DNA of 64,000 nt from Edaphobacter modestus (GCF_004217555.1 NZ_SHKW01000001.1:248001-312000); one strand, 5' to 3'; numbered from the stretch's first letter, positions 1 to 8,806 are shown. A program made the numbers and translations. Notes: a model not told the origin generated them from the sequence alone.

Positions 1-1
1 C

Positions 2-550
2 ATAAGTGGCGATGCGTGGAAGCGATATTCCAATCAGGGCTCATGGTATTACGAAATTGTCGATGCGGGATTAAAAGCGAACATGCCTGACTTGCTCGCA
101 GCATTAGGATTGGCGCAGCTAAAAAAGGCGGAGGCGTTCCACCTGCGTCGCCGAGAAATTGCTGACCTCTATTTGCGAAGACTATCCCGTATAGAGGAGT
201 TGGAAATGCCGCCTACGGGAGACGTGAATGTCACGCATTCCTGGCATCTCTTCATATTGCGGCTTCGACCCGAAATGCTTGCAACGGGCCGCAATGATTT
301 GATCCATCAATTAAAACAAGCAGGCGTCGGCACAAGTGTTCATTTTATACCTCTGCACCTGCATCCATATTACCGGGAGCGGTATGGATATCGTTCTGGC
401 GACTTCCCAAATGCGGAGGACGCGTTCACACGCTGTGTCTCTCTACCAATATATCCAGATATGAACGAGGCGGATGTGGAGAGGGTGACAGCCTCGGTCG
501 AACAATTTGTTCAGAAGAACTGCCGACGTATGTCTATCTGTGCTTCTTAG
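2..550 (+). CDS. DegT/DnrJ/EryC1-family sugar aminotransferase, C-terminal part
   Basis: The reading frame is open from the window edge and ends at TAG 548-550, so the 5' part lies outside. The visible part is the small C-terminal domain of PLP-dependent sugar aminotransferases: KANMPDLLAALGLAQLKK, then a helix of arginines, SWHLFILRL, a V.TSVHFIPLHLHPYY-like stretch and SLPIYPDM. These enzymes transfer an amino group to a keto-sugar nucleotide in the cytoplasm and typically supply amino sugars for EPS or O-antigen. The PLP lysine is upstream of the window. The neighbouring sugar transferase and glycosyltransferases fit that role. The substrate cannot be told. Confidence 0.9.
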   Translation: MSGDAWKRYSNQGSWYYEIVDAGLKANMPDLLAALGLAQLKKAEAFHLRRREIADLYLRRLSRIEELEMPPTGDVNVTHSWHLFILRLRPEMLATGRNDLIHQLKQAGVGTSVHFIPLHLHPYYRERYGYRSGDFPNAEDAFTRCVSLPIYPDMNEADVERVTASVEQFVQKNCRRMSICAS

Positions 551-563
551 GGTCGGAGGTTGT

Positions 564-1277
564 GTGCTCGCTAACATTTACACGCCGTTAGAGTCGATTG
601 TTGGGTCAAACTGGTACACATCCCGTAGAAGACGATGGATAGATATCGTTGCCGCTGCTCTTGGTTTGGTTCTGCTGTTACCGGCGATCTTCGTGATATC
701 CCTAGCTATCCTAATCAGCTCAGGTAAACCAATTCTTTTCGTGCAAAAACGGGTAGGCCGCTACGGCCAGGAGTTTGCTTTGCTGAAGTTCCGCACCATG
801 AAAATCACCATGTACAGTGGACCCGGGTTAACTCGCGATGGCGATTCCCGTGTAACCGGTATAGGACGCTGGCTACGAAAAAGAAAACTTGATGAGTTAC
901 CGCAACTGATCAATGTGCTGAAAGGGGAAATGACCTTGGTTGGCCCGAGACCTGATCTAGAGCAATTCTGGTCGCAAGCCAGGACAGAAGATCGGCGGGT
1001 TCTTGAATTGACTCCTGGTTTGACAGGAGCCGCAAGTCTTGCATTCAGTGACGAAGAACAACTACTGGCGCAGGTTCCGGCAGAATGCCTAGCATCGTTC
1101 TATCTTCAGCAAGTCCTTCCACAGAAGGCGAGGCTTGACAGTGAGTACGCTGCGCGGGCGACGTTCCGAAGCGACTGTGGCATTCTGCTTCAGACAGTGT
1201 TCCTACCAATGTTTCAGCGGTACCGTACTCAGAGAAATATCAGCGAAACGGAAATCAATGTACAGATTTCCAGATAA
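564..1277 (+). CDS. Bacterial sugar transferase (undecaprenyl-phosphate sugar-1-phosphate transferase)
   Basis: About 237 residues. It should load the first sugar phosphate onto the lipid carrier at the inner membrane and so begin the EPS repeat unit. An N-terminal membrane segment (IVAAALGLVLLLPAIFVIS) is followed by the family core: FVQKRVGRYGQEFALLKFRTM, GRWLRKRKLDELPQLINVLKG and MTLVGPRPDLEQF, then LTPGLTGAASLAF. The open frame reaches back to ATG 507, which would overlap the aminotransferase by 44 bases. GTG 564, right after GGAGGT at 555-560, is the better-supported start, with rather short spacing. The stop at 1275-1277 overlaps the start region of the deacetylase-like pseudogene. A copy of its last ~90 bases recurs at ~3932-4018. 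Confidence 0.88.
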   Translation: MLANIYTPLESIVGSNWYTSRRRRWIDIVAAALGLVLLLPAIFVISLAILISSGKPILFVQKRVGRYGQEFALLKFRTMKITMYSGPGLTRDGDSRVTGIGRWLRKRKLDELPQLINVLKGEMTLVGPRPDLEQFWSQARTEDRRVLELTPGLTGAASLAFSDEEQLLAQVPAECLASFYLQQVLPQKARLDSEYAARATFRSDCGILLQTVFLPMFQRYRTQRNISETEINVQISR

Positions 1278-2183
1278 TAAACAATTTGCATTTTACGATT
1301 CTCGATGATACCGATTTGAGTACCGTCGAAAATGTCAGGCCTATATATCGCCTGCTTGGAGAGCTAGGCATGAGGACAACGAAATCGGTCTGGCCACTAG
1401 CAAGTGTTCCCGATGGACGTCAGGGTGGCTCTAGTCTTCAGGAAGATAATTATCTTAAATTCGTTCTCGACCTGAAAGAGCTAGGCTTTGAAATCTCGTT
1501 GCACAATGTGCGCAATCATGACTCAACGCCCGAAATAACCAAACAGGGATTGGAGGAATTTCGACAGTCGCTCGGTCGCTGCCCCCGTGTTCATGCCAAT
1601 CATTTCTATAAATCGCGACAACATATACTGGGGATCTGCACGTTTCAGCAGGCTGCGACTTCTATATTCAGCTGGTACGGCGTTGCATGACAGACACATT
1701 TTTGAGGGGCACGATTCTGGCACTCCGTTTTCTGGTGTGATCTATGCCGCGGCACAGTAGATTATGTTCGCAATGTTGTCTTTAGAGAAATCAACCTGGA
1801 TCGGATAAATCCCACGATGCCATATCACGATCAAGCGCGGCCCTTCGTTAATTATTGGTTTAGCAGTTGCAGGGAGGGAATGCGGCAAGCTTCTGTGAAA
1901 CGCTTTCTGAATCGAACCAGGATCGCCTCGAAGCGGAAGGAGGTGTATGTATCATGTACGCGCACTTTGCTTGTGGCTTCGTCAAGGATGGCATCGTCCA
2001 TGCGAGGACCGAGGAGCTGTTGCGCAGACTTGCAGCTCGGAATGGTTGGTTCGTGCCGGTCTCGACCCTACTTGCTTTCTTCGCGTCGAACGATCTGCCA
2101 CGAGTATTCCTGTGCCGGAGCTCGCTTCGATGGAACAATGCAGCCGATTTGTGAAGCATTGGTTTAACCGCGAAGGAATGTGA
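1258..2183 (+). pseudogene. Polysaccharide-deacetylase-like protein, at least five frameshifts
   Basis: Joining frames gives one continuous protein: MYRFPDNKQFAF from ATG 1258, then TILDDTDLSTVENV, KSVWPLASVPDGR, FEISLHNVRNHDSTPEI, RVHANHFYN, TVDYVRNVVFREINLDR, FVNYWFSSC, NAASFCETLSESNQDRL, MYAHFACGFVKDGIVH and PVPELASME. Frame breaks are visible near 1291-1294 (T run), 1610-1612 (A run), ~1746, ~1871 (lost G) and ~2082 (short T run). The layout resembles deacetylase-like proteins of EPS loci; that family assignment is from memory of the motifs and moderate. With this many lesions no full product can be made. A second, almost wholly deleted copy sits at 4018-4110. Confidence 0.75.
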
Positions 2184-2239
2184 CCAGTGTGTGCGAATCG
2201 ATATGTTACGCCAATCTTGATCGTCTAGAGGGGCAAGTA

Positions 2240-3496
2240 ATGTTTGTCACAAGCCTACGACGCTGGATTGAAAACTTTGGGAAACACGCAAGGTCCAGGG
2301 TTATTGACGGTAAGACGTATCGCATCGTACACCTGACCTCTGCTCACCCTGCGCTGGACGGGCGCATTTTTCATAAAGAATGCCGATCGCTCGCACGCGC
2401 GGGTTACGAGGTTATGCAAGTGGGGAACTACGATCTCAACGGCATCGTTGACGGAGTCAGGCTGCGGGGATTGGGCTCGAGTAAGGATCGATTTCAGAGA
2501 TTCACCAGTAGACTGTTTTCTATTTGCCGAGAGGCGTTTCGGGTCGACGGTGATCTGTACCACGTCCATGATCCAGACTTGCTCCTCGTAGGTCTAGTGC
2601 TCCGCGCTGCGGGCAGACGGGTTGTCTATGACATTCACGAAGATCTCCCAACGAAGATACTTCTAAAAATGTATCTGCCGAAGCTGATCCGCAAACCCTT
2701 GCGATGGATCGTGAAGCGCATGGAGGACGCGGCTGCGGGTTTTATGAGTGGGTTGATCACAGCTACTCCGGCGCTCAAGGATCGCTTCATCATCGTGCAC
2801 CGTAATATTGTTACTGTGAACAATTATCCCATTCTTGAAGACTTTTCCCGACCAGCGAATGTGGACTGGAACAGCCGCCATCAAACGGTCACATACTTCG
2901 GCGGAATCTCTGAAGCACGCGGTATAAGGGAGATGTTGACAGCAATGGACCTGTTGCCGCGAACGCTTGACGTAAAACTCGAGTTGGCGGGATGGTTCTA
3001 TGTGAAAGCACTATTGACTGACCTCGCCACGACACCGCAATGGCAACATGTGAATTGGCACGGTGAGCTAGACCGCAATGGCCTTACCCTTTTACTCAGC
3101 AGGGTGTTAGCTGGATTGGTGATACTTCATCCTGAAAAGACCTTTATTACTTCACAGCCCACCAAACTCTTCGAGTACATGGCCGCTGGGATTCCAGTGA
3201 TCGTTTCTGATTTTCCGCTCTGGCGAAGCATTATTCAGGAGGCTAGTTGCGGACTAATCGTAAACCCGTTTGATACCCAAGCAATTGCCGCAGCCATTGA
3301 GTATCTGGTGTCGAATCCCCGCGAAGCGGAAACAATGGGGCAACGCGGGCGCAGAGCCGTCGAAAAGCGCTTCAATTGGGCAAATGAGGAGCAAACGTTA
3401 TTGTCGTTTTATTCGTCCCTGCTACCCAATCGTAGGGTGTTAGATGCAGTAGTTCTAGTGGCGTGGGTGTTGGATGCAGTAGTTCTAGTGGCGTGA
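2240..3496 (+). CDS. Glycosyltransferase, group 1 / GT4 type (copy 1)
   Basis: About 418 residues from ATG 2240, which follows GAGGGGCAAG; an in-frame start at 2180 lacks conservation with the paralogue. GT-B fold signs: YRIVHLTSAHPALDGRIFH at the N-terminus, YHVHDPDLLLVGLVLRAAG, VVYDIHEDLP, and in the C-terminal half SQPTKLFEYMAAGIPVIVSD (nucleotide-sugar binding E of the EX7E type) and MGQRGRRAVEKRFNW. It should add a sugar to the lipid-linked EPS unit in the cytoplasm. It is the tandem paralogue of the gene at 4173-5348, clearly similar over its whole length. The last 20 residues come from a 30-bp tandem repeat and are absent from the paralogue. Confidence 0.9.
   Translation: MFVTSLRRWIENFGKHARSRVIDGKTYRIVHLTSAHPALDGRIFHKECRSLARAGYEVMQVGNYDLNGIVDGVRLRGLGSSKDRFQRFTSRLFSICREAFRVDGDLYHVHDPDLLLVGLVLRAAGRRVVYDIHEDLPTKILLKMYLPKLIRKPLRWIVKRMEDAAAGFMSGLITATPALKDRFIIVHRNIVTVNNYPILEDFSRPANVDWNSRHQTVTYFGGISEARGIREMLTAMDLLPRTLDVKLELAGWFYVKALLTDLATTPQWQHVNWHGELDRNGLTLLLSRVLAGLVILHPEKTFITSQPTKLFEYMAAGIPVIVSDFPLWRSIIQEASCGLIVNPFDTQAIAAAIEYLVSNPREAETMGQRGRRAVEKRFNWANEEQTLLSFYSSLLPNRRVLDAVVLVAWVLDAVVLVA
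3435..3494 (+). repeat. 30-bp tandem repeat at the 3' end of the glycosyltransferase gene
   Basis: Two head-to-tail copies, 3435-3464 and 3465-3494, differ at one base (tta versus ttg). They encode VLDAVVLVAW followed by VLDAVVLVA and the stop. The unit length is a multiple of three, so the frame is kept. The tail is hydrophobic. Confidence 0.9.
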
Positions 3497-3555
3497 ATTA
3501 GTTGATGAAAACATTCACGTCTATCACTCTAGATCAAACACACTGTGGAATGGCG

Positions 3556-3931
3556 ATGAACATCCGATTTGTGAGCCACGCAAGCTTTAGTGTTGAGAGT
3601 AACGGCACCACACTTTTGTGTGCGATCCATGGGTGTTTGGCAAAGCATTCAACAAAGGGTAGGCCCTGGTAAGCCCTGCAGCAACTGTGCCTTGGGAAAC
3701 AATCGATTACGTCTGGATTTCTCACCAGCACCCCGATCATCTCCACTTTCCCACCCTCAAGAGCCTCACCACTCAACAACGAGAGCATTCCTAGAGTATT
3801 GCAAGGATTGGGATATCCCATCGTCCAAGAGCTCAAGTTGAACAAATGGACACCACTGCGCGGCGGGGTAGAAGTGATGTGTGGCTCGGCAGGGTCGACG
3901 GATTCTTGGATAGCTATTCGTGCAGAGGGAA
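3556..3931 (+). pseudogene. Remnant of a CMAH-like metallo-beta-lactamase-fold gene (copy 1, truncated)
   Basis: Clear DNA similarity to 5422-5830 of the second copy. ATG 3556 begins MNIRFVSHASFSVES, matching MKLRFVSHASFSVEN. Further on, shifted frames give DPWVFGKAF, the HQHPDHLHFPTL metal motif and LNKWTPLRGGVEVMCGS. Several indels destroy the frame, and the similarity stops at ~3930, where the sequence changes abruptly to a copy of the sugar-transferase 3' end. It is therefore a relic, cut at the junction of an old tandem duplication. Confidence 0.85.
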
Positions 3932-4110
3932 ACGACTGTGGCATTCTGCTGCAGACCGCGTTCTACCTATCCTTCAGCGGTACCGTACCCGGATAAAAGG
4001 CAGCAAAACGGAAATCAATGAACAGATTTCCAAATAGCAAGCAATTTGCATTTCTTCGCATCGAACGATGTGCCACGAATATTCCCGCGCCGGAACTCGT
4101 TACGATGGCC
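3932..4110 (+). pseudogene. Relic: sugar-transferase 3' end plus deleted deacetylase-like gene (copy 2)
   Basis: 3932-4018 copies the end of the sugar transferase (compare 1170-1260: CGACTGTGGCATTCTGCT, AGCGGTACCGTAC, ACGGAAATCAATG). ATG 4018 then begins MNRFPNSKQFAF, equivalent to MYRFPDNKQFAF at 1258. The frame jumps directly to the very end of the deacetylase-like gene (TTCTTCGCATCGAACGATG, then CCGGAACTCG). About 0.75 kb between two TTGC-containing sites is missing. Not expressed as a functional protein. Confidence 0.85.
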
Positions 4111-4172
4111 TGCAGCTGACCGCGTTTTTCGCACCCAGGAGATCTGGGACTATCAACGCCCAGAATTAATCA

Positions 4173-5348
4173 ATGTCCACAGTCATTAGTCCCGGCACGT
4201 ATCGCATTGTACACCTGACATCCGCACATCCGCCGTTGGATGTCCGCATCTTTCATAAAGAATGCCGTTCACTGGCGCGTGCAGGTTATGAGGTCATTGC
4301 ATTGGGAAACCACGTCTGCGATGAGACTGTTGACGGGGTAAAAATTCAAGGATTGGGCTTGGCTAACGGTAGGATCCAAAGAATGACGATCAAACTGGCT
4401 AAGATGTACAAAGCAGCATTTGAGGCGACAGCGGACGTTTATCACATTCACGATCCGGAGCTCCTCATCGTGGGGCTTGTTCTCCGGGCAGCCGGAAAAA
4501 GAGTGGTTTATGATATACACGAGGACTTACCTAGAACAATACTTTTAAAGGCTTATATTCCTAGATTTCTCCAAAAGCCTTTAATGTGGATCGTAGAACG
4601 GGTGGAGGATGCTGCCGCACGTCAGATGAGCGGGCTGGTCACGGCTACCCCAGCTCTGGCGAATCGATTTAGATCCATACATCGCAATACCGTTGTCGTA
4701 AATAACTTCGTTATGCTCGAGGAGTTTGTCCCGTCAACGAGGTTGGAATGGAAGCGTCGCGACCCGGCCGTTGCCTACTATGGCGGAATATCGTACGAGC
4801 GAGGCATTCGGGAGATGTTGACGGCCATGGAGCTGCTTCCGGGTACACTGCATCTAAAGCTCGAGTTGGGCGGCTGGTTTTATGTGCAAGAACAGGAAGC
4901 TGAACTGACGGCTGAACCGTGCTGGAGACATGTCAATTGGCACGGCGAACTCGATCGCAACGGTATTGCTTCTTTGCTGAATAGGGTGCAGGTTGGGTTG
5001 GTGGTCGTGCACCCTGACGAAGCCTACTTGACCTCACAGCCAACCAAGCTCTTCGAGTATATGGCTGCGGGAATTCCTGTGGTTGCTTCTGATTTTCCGC
5101 TGTGGCGCAGTATCATCCGTAAGGCTGGTTGCGGATTCCTTGTAGATCCCTTCAACGTTCGCGATATCGCTGCTGCAATTGAGCATTTGATAAGAAATCC
5201 TGACGAAGCTGAAGCAATGGGGCAGCGAGGTCGCAAAGCGGCTGAAGAACGCTTTAGCTGGGCACATGAAGAGCAAGTACTGCTGTCATTCTATTCAGCG
5301 CTGCTGAATGAGTATAAGGTCTTGAAGACGGAAGCGATGGCGGCGTAA
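4173..5348 (+). CDS. Glycosyltransferase, group 1 / GT4 type (copy 2)
   Basis: 391 residues, intact. It shows the same features as copy 1: TYRIVHLTSAHPPLDVRIF, YHIHDPELLIVGLVLRAAG, VVYDIHEDLPRTILLKAY, VNWHGELDRNG, SQPTKLFEYMAAGIPVVASD and MGQRGRKAAEERFSW. A cytoplasmic GT-B enzyme of EPS assembly; donor and acceptor unknown. The ATG at 4173 matches the conserved N-terminus (YRIVHLTSAHP begins about eight residues later), which argues for this start and against the longer frame of copy 1. No strong ribosome-binding site is seen upstream. It is followed at once by the second CMAH-like gene, as copy 1 is followed by its relic, so GT plus CMAH-like protein was the duplicated unit. Confidence 0.92.
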   Translation: MSTVISPGTYRIVHLTSAHPPLDVRIFHKECRSLARAGYEVIALGNHVCDETVDGVKIQGLGLANGRIQRMTIKLAKMYKAAFEATADVYHIHDPELLIVGLVLRAAGKRVVYDIHEDLPRTILLKAYIPRFLQKPLMWIVERVEDAAARQMSGLVTATPALANRFRSIHRNTVVVNNFVMLEEFVPSTRLEWKRRDPAVAYYGGISYERGIREMLTAMELLPGTLHLKLELGGWFYVQEQEAELTAEPCWRHVNWHGELDRNGIASLLNRVQVGLVVVHPDEAYLTSQPTKLFEYMAAGIPVVASDFPLWRSIIRKAGCGFLVDPFNVRDIAAAIEHLIRNPDEAEAMGQRGRKAAEERFSWAHEEQVLLSFYSALLNEYKVLKTEAMAA

Positions 5349-5421
5349 ACGAATTAGGCAAGGAGTGATACGGCTAAAGGTTGTTCTTGACCCCGGTATT
5401 CAGAGGTCCCTCGAACTACTT

Positions 5422-6774
5422 ATGAAGTTACGATTTGTGAGCCATGCGAGCTTCAGTGTCGAAAATGGTGAAGTCACACTCTTATCTGATCCGTGGTTGT
5501 TCGGAAAGGCATTTAACCGAGGTTGGGCTCTGCTAAGTCCTGCTGCTACGGTGCCTTGGGAAAAGATCGATTACGTCTGGATATCCCATCAGCACCCCGA
5601 TCACCTTCATTTTCCGACGCTCAAGGGCCTTCCTCCTCAGGAAAAGAATCGCCTGACCGTGCTCTACCAGAAGCATGCGTCGCTGCGCATACCCAAGGTA
5701 TTGCGAGGATTGGGGTACACCAACGTCTAGGAACTCACCTTGAACAAGTGGATATCGCTGCGCGGCGGGGTAGAAGTGATGTGCGGCTCTACCGGGTCGA
5801 TGGACTCCTGGATAGCGGTTCGCGCTGAGGGGCTGAGTGTATTGAACCTCAACGATTGCATGATCGAGCCGGCCCATCTGGCGTACATCTCGAAACTCGT
5901 CGGAAAAGTAACAGTGCTGCTGACCCAGTTCTCTTTTGCGAACTGGATCGGAAACTGCGCCGATGAACTGGGAGAGGTTGAGATCAAACTGCGAGAAGTG
6001 CAGCAACGAGTGAATTTGCTGAAGCCGGAGGCGACGATTCCGTTCGCCAGTCTCATATACTTCTGTAGCCAGGAGAACAGTTGGATGAATGAGTTTGCCG
6101 TTACTCCACGGCGCGTTGCAGATCTGGGGCTGCCGGGTGTGAATTTCATGTACCCAGGTGACGAATGGGACTCAGATGTGCGAACGTTCAGCTCAACCGA
6201 GGCCATCGAAAAATACATGAACGATGTGGCTCGGCCAAAGGTGATCGATCCGACTCCGTCCACGATCCCGATAGACATCGTTCAACGGGCAGTAGATAGG
6301 ACTTTACGAGCGGTGCGCGCGCGGTTTGGCAAATTCACCATCGGACGAATCAAACCGTTTTCAATATACCTGCATGATCTAGACAAGGTTTTGAGGGTGC
6401 ATCCGGCGGGTACATGCGAGGTTCAGGATGCCACGGAAGAGAGGCGCGATGTTGCACGGTACGTGATGTGCAGCCAAGTGGCGTGGTATGCGTTCGCATA
6501 CAGTTGGGGCTGGGCAGCGATGGAGTCTTCCGGCATGTACTTTGACCGCCGCTTCAAAGAGCCGAACCCTCTAGTGTTCTACCTCAACATCCTCTCGACG
6601 GAGTTCTTGAACTTCAGTAGTGTGCGCCAGGCATGGCGAACCATTGAGTTTCTCTGGGCGAAGCGTCGTGAGCTGTGTTATCGCATGTGGGCGCGGTTCA
6701 TCCGGCGCAAAGAGTCAGATTTTGCGGGTGCCTGCGGGCGAGGGTCATCGATAGCAGCAGACCGTGCCGCTTAG
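5422..6774 (+). pseudogene. CMAH-like metallo-beta-lactamase-fold protein (no Rieske domain), interrupted by one amber codon
   Basis: A single frame of 451 codons from ATG 5422 carries one internal stop, TAG 5728-5730 (codon 103). The relic at 3556-3931 has CAA at the same place (VQELKLNKW), so the stop looks like a single C-to-T change in a CAG codon. Before it: DPWLFGKAFNRGWALL and WISHQHPDHLHFPTL with metal-binding H56, H58, D60 and H61. After it: LRGGVEVMCGS, LNLNDCMI and a helical C-terminal region. DPWL.G.AF.RGW plus HxHxDHL resembles the CMP-Neu5Ac hydroxylase family as I remember it. It could be a pseudogene, a suppressed stop, or two polypeptides with restart near TTG 5740. Sequencing error cannot be excluded. 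Confidence 0.75.
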
Positions 6775-7006
6775 GGCCTGCTACCCTCCATAGGCGGTAG
6801 CGTTAAATCCACCCCGTTGCGGCGAAAATCGGGTTAATACTACTTCGTTGTCGTCTTTGCACCTGGACTTGCGATGCACTGCGGATTGTCATTCGCAACA
6901 TTTGCTTCCTACGGTGGTAGCAGTCCTTAGCTTAACGACAGCTGATAGCCAACCATTTCACCCTAAGTGGAATTCAGAGACATCGAAAAACGGCAGGAAC
7001 TTGACC

Positions 7007-8650
7007 ATGAATATTACATACTTGGGACACGCTGGCTTCATTGCAGAAACCAATGACGTTGTTGTTATCATGGATCCGTGGCTGTCGCCAACTGGCGCGT
7101 TCGATGCGTCCTGGTTTCAGTTGCCCCGCAATCATCATCTGGCGTCTCTTGTTTACGAAAAGCTACAGGATCCCCGGCGGCCCATCTTCCTTTACATCAG
7201 CCACGAGCATCAGGACCATCTGGATATTGAATTTCTGAACAGCCTGCCGGCTCGGAGGTTCACGCTCCTGCTTCCTGCGTTCAGCCGTTCAGTGTTGATG
7301 TCTCGTTTCTCCGACTACGCATGCGAGGAGTTGATCTTCTTCCACCACAAACAGATGATCCAGATTCCTGGGGGATTCTTGAAGTTCTACGTGGACGACT
7401 CGCAGTTGAACCGTGACTCGGCGATCTTGATCAAAGCCGGCGGAAACGCATTCCTCAATCTGAACGATTGCAAGCTGTTTGACACGCTGGCTGAGATTGT
7501 TCAAGAAGAGGGTCCTATCAAAGTCTTCGCATGCCAGTTTTCCGGCGCGACGTGGCATCCGACTTGTTACGACTACCCGGTTGACAAGTACGAGACGTAC
7601 TCGAAGAAGAAATATTTGGCGAAGTTCGAATCAGTCGCCAAGGCGATCGAAGTGATTCGCCCGGATGTGTATATCCCATCTGCGGGACCGCCATGCTTTC
7701 TGGATCCGATGTTGTTTCATCTCAATCACCAACACGTAAACATTTTTCCGAGGGCGAATAAGATCATTCAATATTTAGATCAGCGGCTACGGAACACTTC
7801 AGTCTTTGCTCCGGAAATGATGCCGGGCGATGTGCTCAATGCCTCATCCTGCCGAGTTATTTCATTCGCGGAAAGGCGCTTCGATGAGATGACGGCTGAG
7901 GCATACCTAGCCGAATATGCGGCCTCGTACAGCAAGTATTTTGAGGAACGTCTGTCGTTACATGGCCGTGCGAACGAAGAGCAAAACCTCGAGGCGCTCA
8001 GGGGGGAACTCGAAATCAAGCTTAGGCGGTTGAGCCTGGCGGACCGGGTTACTTCGCCACTGTACTTTCGGCTCGGTGAGGAGGCCAAGCCGATGTTGCG
8101 AGTCGACTTCGGACGCAGAGTCGTAGAGTATGTTTCAGGGAACAACGACTCTAAATACTATGAGATTTCTGCTCCGGCATGGCAGATAGCAAAGGTCCTG
8201 AATCATGAGTTGACATGGGAAGAGTTTGCACTCACGTTTCGGCTCCGCTTGAAACGAGACCCCGATGTCTACGATCCTATCTTGCATGCGTTCCTAGTGA
8301 TGGAGGCTGAGGATCTTGGGGGGTACTGCGATCTGCTACTTCAACTTGAAGCTCAGGAAGAGCGCTTCATCGTAGAAGCTGAAGGCAGAAAGTTTTCAGT
8401 CAGGCGTTACTGTCCGCACCAGGGAGGCGATCTTTCGTGCGGATGGATTGATCAGGGCCGGTTCCTCACATGCCCCCGGCATAGATGGCAGTTTGATTTG
8501 CTGAGCGGAGGCCAGTGCACCACAAATGCAATGAGCGTCCAGGCAGTGTGCCTTGAAGTGGCTGCCGAGGAATCGTCAACTTCCTGCCCGAGCGAAATCG
8601 AGGCGGATCTGAGACACGAAGTGTCCGTGCAGTCGCCGGACCGGACCTAA
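7007..8650 (+). CDS. CMAH-like metallo-beta-lactamase-fold protein with C-terminal Rieske [2Fe-2S] domain
   Basis: 547 residues from ATG 7007, where the conserved MNITYLGHAGFIAET begins; the open frame extends to 6848 without family support. Domain order: metallo-beta-lactamase fold ~1-270 (DPWLSPTGAF, YISHEHQDHLD with H66, H68, D70, H71, FLNLNDCKLF), a middle region ~300-440 with LTWEEFALTFRLRLKRDPD, then a Rieske domain ~445-525 (C469PH471QGGDLSCG and C489PRH492W). The middle motif and the CxHQGG / CxxHxW pattern resemble CMP-N-acetylneuraminate hydroxylase, but there the Rieske domain is N-terminal. A role as an oxygenase acting on an activated sugar of this EPS pathway is inference. It needs an electron donor, none of which is visible here. 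Confidence 0.85.
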   Translation: MNITYLGHAGFIAETNDVVVIMDPWLSPTGAFDASWFQLPRNHHLASLVYEKLQDPRRPIFLYISHEHQDHLDIEFLNSLPARRFTLLLPAFSRSVLMSRFSDYACEELIFFHHKQMIQIPGGFLKFYVDDSQLNRDSAILIKAGGNAFLNLNDCKLFDTLAEIVQEEGPIKVFACQFSGATWHPTCYDYPVDKYETYSKKKYLAKFESVAKAIEVIRPDVYIPSAGPPCFLDPMLFHLNHQHVNIFPRANKIIQYLDQRLRNTSVFAPEMMPGDVLNASSCRVISFAERRFDEMTAEAYLAEYAASYSKYFEERLSLHGRANEEQNLEALRGELEIKLRRLSLADRVTSPLYFRLGEEAKPMLRVDFGRRVVEYVSGNNDSKYYEISAPAWQIAKVLNHELTWEEFALTFRLRLKRDPDVYDPILHAFLVMEAEDLGGYCDLLLQLEAQEERFIVEAEGRKFSVRRYCPHQGGDLSCGWIDQGRFLTCPRHRWQFDLLSGGQCTTNAMSVQAVCLEVAAEESSTSCPSEIEADLRHEVSVQSPDRT

Positions 8651-8806
8651 TTTGGTGGCGAAGCCCATTCCTAAAGGTTGTTGCAAGGAGCGTTGCAGTA
8701 GTCGAGCGTCTTATCGCCCGGCGCACTGACTGGTTCTCGGAGCCGCACGCAATCAACTGAAAGTACGGGAAAAGTATAGCTCGCCGCATCGGAGCGGCCG
8801 AACACT

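Noticed and set aside
1523-2159. Minus-strand frames of 66 and 99 codons
   Set aside because: They lie opposite the deacetylase-like pseudogene, whose + strand frames reconstruct a regular protein.
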